Positions 52,167 to 60,793 of a stretch of 64,000 bases of DNA are shown in pieces. Position 1 is the stretch's first letter. The number at the start of each line of letters is the position of its first letter. The position numbers were made by a program, and so were the translations under genes. Under the pieces are notes generated by a model. It was not told where the DNA came from. It worked only from the letters and a program-made list of their open reading frames with translations, and did no database searches. The DNA comes from Planctomycetota bacterium (GTDB taxonomy: Bacteria; Planctomycetota; UBA8742; UBA2392), in the NCBI GenBank assembly GCA_019636215.1, contig JAHBXZ010000002.1, positions 62,001-126,000 on the forward strand. The letters are read 5' to 3'.

Positions 52167-54016
52167 GCGCGGGCGGGGGCCAGCGATTTGGCAAACGCGG
52201 CAAGATCGGCAATCATCTCGTAGCGGCCCATGGGAGTAATCAGGTAATAGCCCTGCACATGCGGCGCGATCCCCTGCATCATTTCGCGCGCAATCGCAAC
52301 ACCCTCGGCGCGGCCCTTGGGGCCCGATTTGCCGGCCATGCGGGCACGCACCGCTTCGGGCACCTTGATGCCCGGCACCTCATTGTGCAGGAATTCGGCG
52401 TTGCGCTCGCTGACCAGTGGCATCACGCCCATGATCAGCGGCAGACCCAACGGCGCCGTTGCTTCGGCCACGCGCTGTGCCATCTCAAGGTCAAACACCG
52501 GCTGGGTCATGATGAACCGTGCCCCGGCCTGCATCTTGCGCTCGAAACGCTTCACTTCGTTTTCGAGCTTGAGTGTGGCGCAGTTGAACGCGCCGCCCAC
52601 GTAGAACCCGGTCTGGAAGGTTTGCCCGCGCCCGGCGGTGAACTCGCCCTTGTTGAAACTGCTGATCATCTCAATCAGCTTGTGGCTGGCCATGTCAAAC
52701 ACGCCGCTGGAACCTTTGTAGGCCTGGGTTGCAACCGGGTCGCCGGTTACCGCCAGGATGTTGGTGATGCCCATTGCGTAGGCGCCCAGCAGGTGGCTCT
52801 GTGTGCCGATCAAACTCCGGTCGCGGCAGGCAACGTGAAGGACGATGCGAACGTTGAGTTCGCGCGTCAGGATGCTGGCCAGCGCCAGGTTGCTCATGCG
52901 CATGACAGAAAGCGGATTGTCGGCAATGGTGATGGCGTCAACGCCCGATTCCACCAGCGCGCGCGAGCCGGCAACTTCTTCGGCGGCATCGATGCCGCGC
53001 GGCGGATCGACTTCGGCAATCACTACGCGGCGCTGCCGCAAGTCTTGCTCGAGTGTGACTTGCAGTGGAAACGCCGAAGACGGGGCCGGCGCGGGGGCAC
53101 GTTTGGGCTCGGCGTGAACCACTGGCTGGCGGATCGAAGGCCGCCGCCCACCGGCCAGGCCCTTCAGGCGGCGGATATCATCCGGTGTGGTGCCGCAGCA
53201 GCCGCCAATCAGGTTCGCGCCAAGGTCGGCCAGTCGCCGCGCGCTGCGCGCGAAGTAATCGCCGCTTTCGATGTAAACGGGGCGGCCAAGATCGTCAAAG
53301 TCCGCCAGGCCGCGATTGGGATAGATACTCAGTGGCTTCTGTGTCAGTTCCACCAGCCGCTTGAGAACCTCAATCGCGGCGGTCTCTCCGCCGCCGCAGT
53401 TGGCACCAATCACCGCAGCGGGCGAGGCCTCCAGGGCGGCCGCCATGCGCTGGGGCGAGATGCCGGTGGTTGTGGTGCCGGCAAGTGTAAAGGCCATCTG
53501 CGCGACAATCGGCGTGTCTGGAAACGCTGCATGCAAGGACTGCACCGCAAACAGCAGGTCCTCGAGGTCAGAGTAGGTCTCCAGCAGCAGGGCATCGGCG
53601 CCGCCTTCCACCAGGCCGCGGCCTTGCTCTATGACGACTTCGGCGCGGTCGGCGTCGGGCAGCTTGGATGCCGCGCGGCTGATCGGGCCGATTGTGCCCA
53701 GCACGTAGGCACTTTCGCCGGCGGCCTCGCGGGCAAGTTGCGCCCCGGCGCGGCAGACTTCGGTGGGGGTGGCGGTAACATCGGCGGCTGCCAGCGTGAA
53801 GCGGTCCGCGCCAAAGGTGTTAGTTTCAATCACTTCACTGCCGGCGGCAATGTACTCGCCGTGTGCGGCCTGGACGAAGCCGGGCTTCAGCAGATTCAGC
53901 ACCACCCCGATGTGCCCGTGGGCCAGCAGGCCGCGGCGCGCAAACAGCGTGCCGTAGGCGCCGTCGCCAATCAGCACGCGGCGCTTGAGTGCATCCAGAA
54001 AGGGCTCTCGCGGCAT
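52163..54016 (-). CDS. Bifunctional homocysteine S-methyltransferase / methylenetetrahydrofolate reductase
   Basis: The 617-residue protein has an N-terminal homocysteine methyltransferase domain (about 8-310), with zinc cysteines in GANCGGG and GGCCGTT. A Pro/Ala linker (about 325-350) leads to a MTHFR domain (about 355-617), with TIADNPLSV, AVTGDP and MTQPVFD. This is the YitJ layout. Both steps serve methionine synthesis. ATG 54016 fits the domain start. A TATAGT lies 9 bases before it, and no ribosome site is seen. Confidence 0.94.
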   Translation of the reverse strand: MPREPFLDALKRRVLIGDGAYGTLFARRGLLAHGHIGVVLNLLKPGFVQAAHGEYIAAGSEVIETNTFGADRFTLAAADVTATPTEVCRAGAQLAREAAGESAYVLGTIGPISRAASKLPDADRAEVVIEQGRGLVEGGADALLLETYSDLEDLLFAVQSLHAAFPDTPIVAQMAFTLAGTTTTGISPQRMAAALEASPAAVIGANCGGGETAAIEVLKRLVELTQKPLSIYPNRGLADFDDLGRPVYIESGDYFARSARRLADLGANLIGGCCGTTPDDIRRLKGLAGGRRPSIRQPVVHAEPKRAPAPAPSSAFPLQVTLEQDLRQRRVVIAEVDPPRGIDAAEEVAGSRALVESGVDAITIADNPLSVMRMSNLALASILTRELNVRIVLHVACRDRSLIGTQSHLLGAYAMGITNILAVTGDPVATQAYKGSSGVFDMASHKLIEMISSFNKGEFTAGRGQTFQTGFYVGGAFNCATLKLENEVKRFERKMQAGARFIMTQPVFDLEMAQRVAEATAPLGLPLIMGVMPLVSERNAEFLHNEVPGIKVPEAVRARMAGKSGPKGRAEGVAIAREMMQGIAPHVQGYYLITPMGRYEMIADLAAFAKSLAPARA

Positions 54017-54025
54017 GGGGGCGAC

Positions 54026-54031
54026 ACTATA
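54026..54031 (-). promoter_or_regulatory. Candidate -10 box, leaderless type
   Basis: TATAGT on the minus strand is 9 bases before the ATG of the methyltransferase/MTHFR gene. A clear -35 box is not seen. Confidence 0.45.
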
Positions 54032-54054
54032 GGCAAAAGTCAGCGCGAATGTAG

Positions 54055-54125
54055 CACGGGCGTCCTCGCCCGTGGCGAATGTGCCAGGAGCCTCCGCGTC
54101 CTGCCATGGCCGGGACGGCCGGGCC
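54055..54125. repeat. Bipartite palindromic intergenic element
   Basis: A perfect 8-bp palindrome (CACGGGCG-TCCT-CGCCCGTG, 54055-54074) is followed about 34 bases on by GGCCG-GGA-CGGCC (54108-54120). The pair looks like mobile palindromic repeats of high-GC genomes. It sits between the MTHFR promoter and the dprA 3' end. Confidence 0.5.
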
Positions 54126-54156
54126 ACCTTGCGAAGAAGAAGTTGTGTCGGACTGC

Positions 54157-55263
54157 CTAAACATCCAGTCTCACGTAGCGCTTTCCAGGCAGGGCCTTGG
54201 CCAGGCGCTTCATTTCCAGCGTGAGCAGGCCTGTGGTCACCTGTGCCGGGGCAAGGCCGGTCTGGTCGATGATTTCGTCAATGCCCAGCGGGTCACTTGG
54301 CTTCAAGCGTGGCCAGATCTGCGCTTCGACGGGTGAAAGGCCCTGCGGGCTGGTGGGCCTGGCTTTCTCGGGTGCGGCGTCGGCGGGCAGGTTCAGCAAT
54401 GGCAGGCCGGCGTAGACATCCTCAGGGCCTTCAACCAGCGCCGCGCCCTCCTTGATCAGCTTGTGCGCGCCCTGGGAAAGATCGTGGTCTACCTTGCCGG
54501 GAAGCGCGAAAACTTCGCGCCCTTGCTCGACGGCAAGCCGTGCGGTGATCAGCGAGCCGGACTTCAGGCCGGCTTCGATCACCAGCACGCCCAGCGCCAA
54601 CCCCGCGATGATGCGGTTGCGCTGCGGAAAGTTGCGCGCCACCCCGGGCGTGTAAAGCGGAAACTCGCTGATGGCTGCGCCACTGGCGGCGATCTCATCT
54701 ACAAAGCGGGCGTTTTCGGGCGGGTAGATATCCATCAAACCGCTGCCTACCACGGCCAGTGTCCGCCCGCCGCCTTCCAGTGCCGCGCGATGCGCTGCTG
54801 TGTCAATGCCCCGGGCCAAGCCACTGACCACCGTGATGCCGCGTGTGCCGAAGTCGCGCGCAAAGCGCGAGGCCTGGCTGGTGCCATACACCGTGGCGTT
54901 GCGCGAGCCGACAATCGCCAGGGCCAGCGTGTCCTGGCGTTGCAGTGTCCCCTTGACGTACAGCAACAAGGGCGGGTCGGCGATGCGCTTGAGGGCTTCC
55001 GGGTAGGCAGGGTCCTCGATCTGCACAAAGGTGATGCCATGCTCGGCTGCCTTGGCCATCTCGCGTTCGTGTTCGCCGGCGCGGATCACTTCGGACAATG
55101 CGTTGGGTGCCTCGCGGTTCACCCCGGGCACGCTGGCCAGCTGGTCCGGCGTTGACCCGACAATGGCCGCGGCGCTGCCGAAACGGGCGTACAGACCGGC
55201 CAGCGCGGTAGGCGTGAACTTGCGCGCAGCCACCAATGCCAGCTTGGCGTGAAGTTCATCCAC
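54157..55263 (-). CDS. dprA: DNA-processing protein DprA
   Basis: The 368-residue protein loads RecA onto incoming single-stranded DNA in natural transformation. The Rossmann-fold core (about 70-280) has AIVGSRNATVYG, VVSGLARGIDTAAH and SLITARLAVEQGREVFALPG. An N-terminal HhH/SAM-like domain precedes it and a winged-helix domain closes it (about 310-368). GTG 55263 lies inside the aroB 3' end (8-base overlap). It indicates competence is possible; no other com gene is in the window. Confidence 0.94.
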   Translation of the reverse strand: MDELHAKLALVAARKFTPTALAGLYARFGSAAAIVGSTPDQLASVPGVNREAPNALSEVIRAGEHEREMAKAAEHGITFVQIEDPAYPEALKRIADPPLLLYVKGTLQRQDTLALAIVGSRNATVYGTSQASRFARDFGTRGITVVSGLARGIDTAAHRAALEGGGRTLAVVGSGLMDIYPPENARFVDEIAASGAAISEFPLYTPGVARNFPQRNRIIAGLALGVLVIEAGLKSGSLITARLAVEQGREVFALPGKVDHDLSQGAHKLIKEGAALVEGPEDVYAGLPLLNLPADAAPEKARPTSPQGLSPVEAQIWPRLKPSDPLGIDEIIDQTGLAPAQVTTGLLTLEMKRLAKALPGKRYVRLDV

Positions 55264-56353
55264 GCGGTGCCCCCAGCAGCTGCGCGACAAAAGCCGCGTC
55301 GGGTTTTACGGGCATCAGCTCGGCCTTGCCCAGCGCGGAAAGCACCACGAAGTTCAGCGTCGCGCCATGGCGCTTCTTGTCGCTGGACAGAAGTTCCAGC
55401 GTGCGCTGCGGCGTGAGCTCGGGCGGTACGGTGACCGGCAGTCCAAGGGATTGCAGCAGCACCAGGATCTGGTTGCCGTCAAAGTGATCCAGGCCCGCGC
55501 GGGCCAGGCTGATGCGCATGGCCGCTGCCAGGCCCACGGAAACAGCCTCGCCATGCAGGTAGCGGCCGGGGAACTCCGTTTCCAGCACATGGGCCAGGGT
55601 GTGCCCGAGGTTCAGGATCGCGCGGTGACCCGTGTTCTCGGTTTCATCCGCGGCCACGACCCTGGCCTTGAACTTCACGCAGGCCTCCAGGATGCCCGTC
55701 ATGGTCTCGTGGGCGCGGCCCAGGACCTCCTTTCTGCGTCCGATGAACAGCCGGCGCAGTTCCGGGTCGCCGGTAAGGGCGAACGTCTTGGTGATTTCCG
55801 CCAGGGCCGAAATGTACTCACGGTCGGGCAGCGTCTTGAGAAAGCCCAGTTCACACACCACGGCGGAAGGCTGGTGAAAGGCCCCGATCAGGTTCTTGCC
55901 GGCCGCGTGGTTGATGGCGACTTTGCCGCCCACGCTGGAATCCACCATGGCCAGCAGGGAAGTCGGCACCTGAACATAAGAAACGCCGCGCATCAGCGTG
56001 GCCGCGAAGTAACCCGCCAGGTCGCCCACAACACCGCCGCCCAGGGCTACCACGATCGAACGCCGATCCGCAATGCGCCCGCCCAGCGCCCAGTCGTGCA
56101 GCTGCTCAAGCTGCGCGGCGGATTTGCTGGCCTCGCCGGCGGGCACGGCGAACTCGTGCAGGGCGGCAACCTCGTGCAATACTGCGCGCAATGCCGACGC
56201 ATGCAGCGGGGCGACATTGGTGTCGCTGACCATCAGAATTGAAGTGGGCTGCAGTTTACGGACTTCGGCGGCCAGGTGGCCAAGCACGTTCTGGCCGATG
56301 GCCACGTCGTAGCTGCGGCTGCCCAGCTTCACGTTGACCAGGACAGGATGCAT
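55256..56353 (-). CDS. aroB: 3-Dehydroquinate synthase
   Basis: The 365-residue enzyme makes the first ring of the shikimate pathway from DAHP. NAD- and metal-binding segments are visible: ALGGGVVGDLAGY, PTSLLAMVDSSVGGKVAINH, KNLIGAFHQP and the zinc histidines in NLGHTLAHVLE and LHGEAVSVG. The AEVIKYG segment reads AEITKTF; the Glu and Lys are kept. ATG 56353 is chosen over the upstream TTG 56362. A TATCGT is 8 bases before the ATG. Confidence 0.95.
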   Translation of the reverse strand: MHPVLVNVKLGSRSYDVAIGQNVLGHLAAEVRKLQPTSILMVSDTNVAPLHASALRAVLHEVAALHEFAVPAGEASKSAAQLEQLHDWALGGRIADRRSIVVALGGGVVGDLAGYFAATLMRGVSYVQVPTSLLAMVDSSVGGKVAINHAAGKNLIGAFHQPSAVVCELGFLKTLPDREYISALAEITKTFALTGDPELRRLFIGRRKEVLGRAHETMTGILEACVKFKARVVAADETENTGHRAILNLGHTLAHVLETEFPGRYLHGEAVSVGLAAAMRISLARAGLDHFDGNQILVLLQSLGLPVTVPPELTPQRTLELLSSDKKRHGATLNFVVLSALGKAELMPVKPDAAFVAQLLGAPRG

Positions 56354-56361
56354 GTCGCGCA

Positions 56362-56389
56362 ACGATACAAGCGCCTACGCAAGAAGAAA
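56362..56389 (-). promoter_or_regulatory. Candidate aroB promoter, leaderless type
   Basis: TTTCTT and TATCGT (56367-56362) are 16 bases apart on the minus strand; the -10 box ends 8 bases before the aroB ATG. No ribosome site is visible. Confidence 0.4.
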
Positions 56390-56395
56390 CAAACG

Positions 56396-58243
56396 TCAGG
56401 CAGGCGCAGGCGGGTCGGGCGGTTTTTCGACTGCCGCGGGCGGCTTGGCTTCGTCGCCGGGAAGGGGCTTCAATTTCAGGCCGCCGCGACGCTCCAGCCG
56501 CTTGCGCGAAAGCTCCAGGCTGGTGGCCTCAAAGGCCTTGCGCTCACGACGGTCGGCCATGACAAACCAAAGCACAACTGCAAACATCACCAGAAAGGCG
56601 GATGTCCCGACAGCGACAAAGACCCAGTCGGTCTCTCCGGCGCCTTCGCGCAAGGGTGTGGCGCGGCGCACGATCAGCAAAGGTCGGACGTCGCTGCTGG
56701 TACTCTTGACCTCAAACACGTTGCGGTAGTAGCGCGCGTCAATACCCACCAGCGCCCGGGGCTCCAGCCCGGTGGGGGGCTCAATCATGTCCAGCAGGTA
56801 CTTCTTGGGCGAAAGAAAGTCCGCAGTGTCACCCAGCAGCAGTGTGCGAAACACGCGCCGCAGGCCGCTGATGTTGGGTGGCAGAATCACCGGGGCGTAG
56901 TCATCGCCGATCATGCCGGCCACGCGTATGCCCTGGCCACGATAGCGCGGGCCGGTTTCCCCACCGCCGCCCGCAAGGTCGAAGTAACCGACATCCGGCA
57001 GGGTTTTCACAACGTCTTGCGGGTCGTTGGCCTTGGCCAGCAGGGCGTAATAGGCGGCCTCGCTTTCCAGAAAAATGGGGTCCTCGCGCATGGCGTCGCG
57101 AACCTGGCCAAGCATCTGCTCGGTAAGTTCGTACGGCTTTGCATCCGAGAGCGCGACATCGGGCGAAAGCAGCAGCGGCAGGTGCGCCTGGCTCAGCACG
57201 GGCTTCTGCTGGGTGCTGAAGGGGGATACTTCACGGCTGTAGACCCACAGGCGGTGATAAACTCCGGTAAGCCGTACCATGACGGCCTGGCCGGCCAGCT
57301 TGTCGCCATGAGAGATCTTGCCTGTGGAGTTGACAAACTCCTTCAGTGCATCAGGCAGGGTCAAGGCCTGGAAGAGCACCAGGCGCTGTTCCACCGGGTG
57401 TTCGCTGCCCACACCCTGGCCCAGCAAGGCTATCACGCCCTCAAAGTATCCGCCGACAGACGCGCCGTCGGGCATCACCAGCGGCTCGCCCAGCTTGACT
57501 TCATACAGGTCGAACAACCGGCCTTCGACGGCGAATGCGCGCCAACGGTAGGCGTTGGCAGAAACCTGCCCCGGCCCGAAGAAAAACACGTTGCGTTCTA
57601 CCTTATCGGCATAGCCGGCAGCCCCGGGCAGCTTGCGCAGAAGCTGCAGGGCCAGCCGTTCATTGGGCGGGGCCTGACGGCCGCCGTAGGCGTCGAATTC
57701 GCCCATGCAGCGCGCGCGGTCGGCGTCCGCGAGTTCGGCAAGGTCCAGGATGCCGCGGGATTCCTGATCGTAGTCAATGGCCGGGCCCTTCTTCAGCTGG
57801 TCCTGCGCGATGCGCAGGTGCAAGGCGTCGCGCTGGGCCCACAGGTCGCGCTGGTCGACGCCGCGAAGTTCCTCGGGCAACGGAGTATCGGGCTCGTTGC
57901 CGCCAAACGGCACAGGGATGCCCCCGCCATCGGGCTGATTGCGTGGCGGGTCAACGGTGGGCGAGTTTGTGGGTACCCCGAACTGCGAAAACGCGCGCTC
58001 GGCAGCTTCGCGCTGAAGGCGTTTGAGTTGATCGGGTGTGTAGATGGGCTCGAAGTTTTCGCGAACAGACTTCGGGTCCCAGTTCCAGTCCTCTTTCTTG
58101 CCCTGGCCCGAGAAGCGCGCCAGCAGAAACGATATGCCCACCAGTGAAACAACCATCACGCCCATGCCAAGCAACTTGACCGCCATCATGGATGGCGATG
58201 GCGCCGGGCTGCGGTCCACGGGGTTGTATGAAAGCTTGGGCAA
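56396..58243 (-). CDS. Two-helix membrane protein of unknown function
   Basis: The 615-residue protein has a membrane helix near the N-terminus (about 22-42), a large extracytoplasmic part (about 45-535) and a second helix (about 545-567), then a basic cytosolic tail with a Pro-rich end. The extracytoplasmic part starts with a Pro/Gly-rich linker and has alpha/beta alternation with no known family. TTG 58243 is used, with GAGGA about 10 bases before; ATG 58189 is an alternative. It is the last gene of a four-gene run with an FHA protein. Confidence 0.7.
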   Translation of the reverse strand: MPKLSYNPVDRSPAPSPSMMAVKLLGMGVMVVSLVGISFLLARFSGQGKKEDWNWDPKSVRENFEPIYTPDQLKRLQREAAERAFSQFGVPTNSPTVDPPRNQPDGGGIPVPFGGNEPDTPLPEELRGVDQRDLWAQRDALHLRIAQDQLKKGPAIDYDQESRGILDLAELADADRARCMGEFDAYGGRQAPPNERLALQLLRKLPGAAGYADKVERNVFFFGPGQVSANAYRWRAFAVEGRLFDLYEVKLGEPLVMPDGASVGGYFEGVIALLGQGVGSEHPVEQRLVLFQALTLPDALKEFVNSTGKISHGDKLAGQAVMVRLTGVYHRLWVYSREVSPFSTQQKPVLSQAHLPLLLSPDVALSDAKPYELTEQMLGQVRDAMREDPIFLESEAAYYALLAKANDPQDVVKTLPDVGYFDLAGGGGETGPRYRGQGIRVAGMIGDDYAPVILPPNISGLRRVFRTLLLGDTADFLSPKKYLLDMIEPPTGLEPRALVGIDARYYRNVFEVKSTSSDVRPLLIVRRATPLREGAGETDWVFVAVGTSAFLVMFAVVLWFVMADRRERKAFEATSLELSRKRLERRGGLKLKPLPGDEAKPPAAVEKPPDPPAPA

Positions 58244-58324
58244 TCCGGCACGTTCCTCTGCGTATTGAACGAGGGCTGACGCCCGCTGGTTCAGCGTCGA
58301 GTCTACTCGGCGAAAGCCGGTTCG

Positions 58325-59131
58325 CTACGCCGGTTTGGTAGAGAACTGGAAAATGCGCGCACCCTTGGGGTGCTTGAGGGTGATCGCCACCACCAGTTCG
58401 TCGCCATCGCGCAGCGGCATGGGCTCGTGCACCGGCAGCCCATTGAGGTACGTGCCGTTGGTGCTGCGCATGTCCTCTACGATAAAGCCGTTTTCGGCGC
58501 GGCGGATGATGAAGTGGCGCTTGCTGATGGTGGGAACCTGGAACACCACTTCGGCCGGCGCCTCGCGCCCGACCGTGATGCGGTCCTGTACCTGGAAGCG
58601 CTGCCCGCTTTCGACGTCGACCAGCCAGCCCGGGCCGGTGTAGGGCACCTTGCCCGTGGCCTTGCGCGGCGCGGCCGGCGCCGGCTGGGGTGAAAGTTCC
58701 TGAACCGGCGCCTGTGGGGCGCGTTCGGTCTTGTCCGGCGCGGCCGGCCCCTTGGCCTTCTTGCCGGCAAACTTCCCGGCCGTGATGTTGGCCTTGATTT
58801 TGCCCGGGTCGGCCTTGCCGCCGTTGCGCGGCACGGCGCGCACGATGTCAATGTCAACGACGCGGAACAGGTTTGCGTGCTTGAAGTAGCGTTCGACGCT
58901 TTCGGGAATGCGGATCAGCATCTTCTTTTCGGCGGATTCACCGCCGATCAGCTTCAGCGCGATGCTGCGGAAAGCGTCTTCGGTGATATCCGTCGAGCCG
59001 GTGATGTCCATCTCGACTTCGTCGTAGGGCAACTGCATCAGCTGCGGAAAATACTCAAACACCGCGGCAATGAACTCCTGTTCATTGCTCGAGGAAATCA
59101 CCAGTCGGTTCCAGCGCAGTGTTGCTGCCAT
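58325..59131 (-). CDS. FHA-domain protein with an N-terminal STAS-like region
   Basis: The 268-residue protein has a C-terminal FHA domain (about 165-265), with the phosphothreonine-binding signature: GRE, SKRHF, and STNGTYLNG. The first ~95 residues have a strand-helix order like a STAS domain (VEMDITGSTDITEDAF), but no phosphorylatable Ser loop. A Lys/Pro/Ala-rich linker joins them. It is cytosolic and probably binds a phosphorylated partner. It lies 8 bases after the small gene. Confidence 0.88.
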   Translation of the reverse strand: MAATLRWNRLVISSSNEQEFIAAVFEYFPQLMQLPYDEVEMDITGSTDITEDAFRSIALKLIGGESAEKKMLIRIPESVERYFKHANLFRVVDIDIVRAVPRNGGKADPGKIKANITAGKFAGKKAKGPAAPDKTERAPQAPVQELSPQPAPAAPRKATGKVPYTGPGWLVDVESGQRFQVQDRITVGREAPAEVVFQVPTISKRHFIIRRAENGFIVEDMRSTNGTYLNGLPVHEPMPLRDGDELVVAITLKHPKGARIFQFSTKPA

Positions 59132-59139
59132 CGATTGCC

Positions 59140-59403
59140 TTAGTCCTTCGGCACGTGCTTCAGCGCCTCGTTCTGCAAAGCCGCAAGCTGGGCATCCGGG
59201 TTGCCCGTGGCCTCGATGATCTTGCGCATGGCCTGCTGGCGCTCGGCGCCCTCAATCAGGGTGTCAATCAGCAGGCGGTAAAGGTGGGTGGTGCTGATGG
59301 GAATGGCATGCACCAGGTCATCGAACTCTGTGTCCGAGAACAGAAAGTTGCCCTGCGGCGACTGCAGGGTGACTGACCCGTCGGGGTTCTTGACGAAGTT
59401 CAT
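59140..59403 (-). CDS. Small conserved-looking protein of unknown function
   Basis: The 87-residue protein opens with two beta strands (FVKNPDGSVTLQSPQGNFLFSD written as short strands) and continues as helices (LLIDTLIEGAERQQAM). It is soluble and acidic. ATG 59403 is chosen; AGAGG lies 6 bases before the GTG at 59406. It fits tightly between the L7/L12-like gene (12 bases away) and the FHA gene (8 bases), so it is a real operon member. No family is recognised. Confidence 0.7.
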   Translation of the reverse strand: MNFVKNPDGSVTLQSPQGNFLFSDTEFDDLVHAIPISTTHLYRLLIDTLIEGAERQQAMRKIIEATGNPDAQLAALQNEALKHVPKD

Positions 59404-59415
59404 CACTGCCTCTGG

Positions 59416-60642
59416 TTAGCGCTTCTGGGTGATGCGACAGGACAGCCCGGCATCCTTGAACCGGTCGCGCACGGTGTGCGCCTCTTTTTCACTCACGCCT
59501 TTGACCACGGGCACGATCATCTTGCCAGCCAGCGCAAGCGCGTCCTTGACGCTGATGCCCTGGATCTCGGCGATGATTTCGGCGGCCTCCTGCTTCTTGT
59601 CGGCACCCTTGGGCGGAGACAGGAACACGGTGAAGTCGCCCTCTGCGGCGGCCGGCGCGGCTGCGGACTTGCCGGATTTTGCTGCGGGGCCGGCAGCGGC
59701 GGGCGCGGGCCTGCCGACCGGGCCGGTAGGTTTCTTGCCGGGCATCGGCTTGCCAAGCGCGGGCTTGGCCGGGGCCGCCGCCACGGGTTTGTGCGCCGGT
59801 TCCTCATCATCCAGGGAAAGCGACAATCCGTCGTCTTCTTCCACGGGCGCGGGCTTTGGGGCTGGCTTGCCCAGAGGCTTGACTGGGCCCGTGGGCGGCT
59901 TGCGCAGTTCGGCCTTGTTGATAACGCCGGTCTGTTTCTTCTTCTCGAGCAGCGGGTCCTTGTAGTCACGGGCCTTGCCCGTCCACACCGGCAGGGTGTC
60001 GTCCTTGCTGGGTGCGAATTTGGATTTGTCGCCCATGTCTACTTCTCCCTGTTCTTGCATGGCATCGGTGCTGGGGTCCTGCAGGTTGAGTGGTTGCAGC
60101 GTTGCGCTGATGGCTTCCAGCGGTTTGGCCTCAAACTGTTTGCGGGTGGGCGGCAGCATTGTCATGCCATCGGCGTTGAAGCCGTCGTCGCCGCCCAGAT
60201 CAAGCCCATCGGCCTCGGGTTCCATGCCCGGCGCGTCGTCAGACGGAATGTCAATGGACGGCGCCTCATCTTCGCCGGAGTCGCCACTGGTGACCTCTTC
60301 TTCCATGTCTCCTTCAAGGTCGCCAAGGTCCAGGTCAATGTCGTCGCCGCCATCCTGCACGGTGGCGGGTGCCTCTTCTTCAGGCTGCGGGTCTTCGTCG
60401 AAACTGATGTCCACGGCCCTGACTGGTTCCTGCCCCAGCGGCTCAACGGCGGCCAGCGAGGCCGGGCGGGGTTCAGGCTCGAACTCGTCGGAGATATCTA
60501 CCGGTGCCGCCTGCGGCGTGTGCTGGCGCACCACGACCCCTGTGGCGGAAAGGCTAAGATCCAGCCGCATGGTCTGGCCTGCCAGTTCCAGTTTCAGGGT
60601 CAAAGAATCGCCAGGGCGAAGAACTAATTCTGTCGTTGGCAT
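59416..60642 (-). CDS. Acidic low-complexity protein with a C-terminal L7/L12-like domain
   Basis: The 408-residue protein has three parts. Residues about 1-40 form a small strand-rich start (PGDSLTLKLELAGQTMRL). Residues about 41-335 are Asp/Glu-rich and then Pro/Ala/Lys-rich low complexity, probably disordered. The last ~75 residues resemble the C-terminal domain of ribosomal protein L7/L12 (IAEIQGISVKDALALAG, then GVSEKEAHTVRDRFKDAGL). In the ribosome that domain recruits factors, but here it sits on a different protein. ATG 60642 is used; GTG 60648 is possible. It heads the operon. Confidence 0.75.
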   Translation of the reverse strand: MPTTELVLRPGDSLTLKLELAGQTMRLDLSLSATGVVVRQHTPQAAPVDISDEFEPEPRPASLAAVEPLGQEPVRAVDISFDEDPQPEEEAPATVQDGGDDIDLDLGDLEGDMEEEVTSGDSGEDEAPSIDIPSDDAPGMEPEADGLDLGGDDGFNADGMTMLPPTRKQFEAKPLEAISATLQPLNLQDPSTDAMQEQGEVDMGDKSKFAPSKDDTLPVWTGKARDYKDPLLEKKKQTGVINKAELRKPPTGPVKPLGKPAPKPAPVEEDDGLSLSLDDEEPAHKPVAAAPAKPALGKPMPGKKPTGPVGRPAPAAAGPAAKSGKSAAAPAAAEGDFTVFLSPPKGADKKQEAAEIIAEIQGISVKDALALAGKMIVPVVKGVSEKEAHTVRDRFKDAGLSCRITQKR

Positions 60643-60648
60643 ATGCAC

Positions 60649-60793
60649 TCGGCACCCGTGTTGCAGGCTTACGTTTCAATGCTTGCGGAAGGCCGGATTG
60701 TCGAAGCCCGGCGCGACTCGTGTCAAGCCCAAAGGATTATGGCGCCTGTGGTTGTTGCACTCAGGGGTAGAGACTGCTTCTATAACCGCCCCT
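60649..60793. promoter_or_regulatory. Divergent promoter region between the L7/L12-like and ABC genes
   Basis: On the plus strand TATAAC (60781-60786) lies 7 bases before ATG 60794, with TTGCAC at 60755-60760; the 20-base gap is longer than usual. The minus-strand promoter is not clear. Confidence 0.4.

Noticed and set aside
52259..54160. 633-residue plus-strand frame opposite the methyltransferase/MTHFR gene
   Set aside because: It lacks any motif, and the minus strand has both zinc-cysteine motifs and the MTHFR motifs.
56276..58147. 623-residue plus-strand frame opposite aroB and the membrane gene
   Set aside because: The minus strand has a real aroB, two clear membrane helices and operon spacing; the plus frame has shadow composition.
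59975..60793. Extension of the ABC ATPase frame by 273 residues
   Set aside because: Ser/Arg-rich shadow of the acidic gene on the other strand; the family starts at ATG 60794.
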